Shown here: in pieces, positions 63,473-64,000 of the stretch | Numbering within the stretch: the first letter of the stretch is position 1 | How the letters are laid out: every line of letters begins with the position of its first letter | Assembly (NCBI GenBank): GCA_035628875.1 | Contig: DASPIZ010000055.1 | Location: 1-64,000 of the forward strand | Origin: Ohtaekwangia sp035628875 | Lineage (GTDB): Bacteria; Bacteroidota; Bacteroidia; Cytophagales; Cyclobacteriaceae | Direction: 5' to 3' | Length of the DNA: 64,000 nucleotides | Made by a program: the position numbers and the translations under genes | The notes under the pieces: model-generated | Database searches by the model: none | Told to the model about the DNA's origin: nothing | The model's input: the letters and a program-made list of their open reading frames with translations, nothing else

Positions 63473-64000
63473 TCAATGATTATCTAAAAATCCCAACGCA
63501 TGTGATTTGGTACTAACACTATTGGATAAATTGTTATTGGATAAATTGTCGTTTATCGAAAGTGTTCTTCTACCACCCATTGAATCGAACACTACAATTT
63601 TGTCGACTCCTTCAGGGATAGAAACAGTTCTCGGTGATTGTGAGAGGTAAGACTCTCCGAAGTAAAATTCTACTTTTCGCTTGGCTCCATTTGTAAAATG
63701 AAATTCGGCATACAAATCGCTTTGTTTTAGTTTTATAAATGAACCTTCACGTTTAGAAGCATATAAAAACGCAACGATATCATCTTGATTTTGTGTAGCT
63801 AAGAAAAGTTCTTTGTTCTTTACAGGAAGAGAAACTAATGCTTTAGCATCCCCGTCAACGCTGAATCCTGAAAAAGTTACATCCAGTGACTTGAAATTTC
63901 CCTTCCCATCACCAAGTAAACAATTTCCAATACCGGCATCATAATAACCACTTAATGGCTCGGCTGAATAATCGTTTCCAATAGAAATGATATCGAGGTT
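63473..64000 (-). CDS. C-terminal part of an FG-GAP/VCBS-repeat protein (runs off the window)
   Basis: The frame is open from the window edge to the stop at 63473, giving at least 175 C-terminal residues. NLDIISIGNDYSAEP and LGDGKGNFKSLDV are FG-GAP/VCBS propeller repeat signatures, followed by an ASPIC/UnbV-like tail (FTNGAKRKVEFYFGESYLSQSPRTVSIPEG). Such surface or secreted proteins often lie in glycan-use loci of Bacteroidota. A 15-bp tandem duplication near 63520-63550 gives NLSNNNLSN just before the end. Start not visible. Confidence 0.8.
   Translation of the reverse strand, partial: NLDIISIGNDYSAEPLSGYYDAGIGNCLLGDGKGNFKSLDVTFSGFSVDGDAKALVSLPVKNKELFLATQNQDDIVAFLYASKREGSFIKLKQSDLYAEFHFTNGAKRKVEFYFGESYLSQSPRTVSIPEGVDKIVVFDSMGGRRTLSINDNLSNNNLSNSVSTKSHALGFLDNH

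Overview
The window looks like a chromosomal segment of a Bacteroidota bacterium, most likely a gliding or T9SS-bearing member of the Cytophagales; genus is not determinable here. The grounds are PorX (type IX secretion control), a secreted protein with a CHU_C/gliding-type C-terminal sorting domain, an LpxC-FabZ fusion next to lpxD and lpxA, a BatA/DUF58 cluster, DUF4290, DUF4296, DUF3822 and DUF3109 proteins, and promoters of the TTTG-N19-21-TAnnTTTG kind. I recognise no rRNA, tRNA, CRISPR array or prophage.

Layout. 1-1150: an unrecognised edge fragment, a heptamer-repeat array and a DUF3109 gene. 1.5-9.7 kb: uvrD/pcrA, a DUF4290 gene, murA, xth, a RAYT transposase carrying a 50-bp palindrome, a tiny basic protein and hisS. 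9.7-18.5 kb: hutH translationally coupled to a T9SS cargo, ybaB plus a glycosyltransferase, a PspC-like protein, a TPR lipoprotein, pdhB and a large array of heptamer-phased repeats. 18.5-34.9 kb: fahA, an RsmF-type methyltransferase, an MFS carrier, valS, the porX-tsaE-ald operon, an HD phosphohydrolase, the lipid A block lpxD / lpxC-fabZ / lpxA, an ABC ATPase and a lipoprotein. 34.9-41.1 kb: mutS2 with a DUF4296 lipoprotein, then DUF58, a membrane protein and batA, then a second repeat region. 41.1-51.4 kb: LysE exporter, GH3-like adenylating enzyme, YggS, DUF423, DUF1573, two NUDIX proteins, DUF3822, coaD, pyrE, a DAO oxidoreductase and two small hydrophilic proteins. 51.4-55.2 kb: a sulfite reductase, cobA and siroheme synthase operon on the minus strand, preceded by what reads as a complete attenuator. 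55.4-64 kb: a glycan-degradation cluster with GH43, a broken esterase, GH95 fucosidase, a LacI regulator, a double esterase and the end of an FG-GAP-type protein.

The most interesting signal is upstream of the sulfite reductase: a promoter, an unannotated 36-codon ORF with three consecutive cysteine codons (five Cys in total), a strong hairpin with a U-tract, then the sulfur-assimilation operon. This is the architecture of cysteine-responsive transcription attenuation. Three further points are structural: a family of intergenic arrays built from degenerate 7-bp units kept in exact 7-bp phase at several loci; a dispersed 70-90 bp element with ATGTCGTT inverted ends found three times; and a RAYT gene with a perfect zero-spacer palindrome inserted in frame. 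MurA carries Asp in place of the fosfomycin-target Cys.
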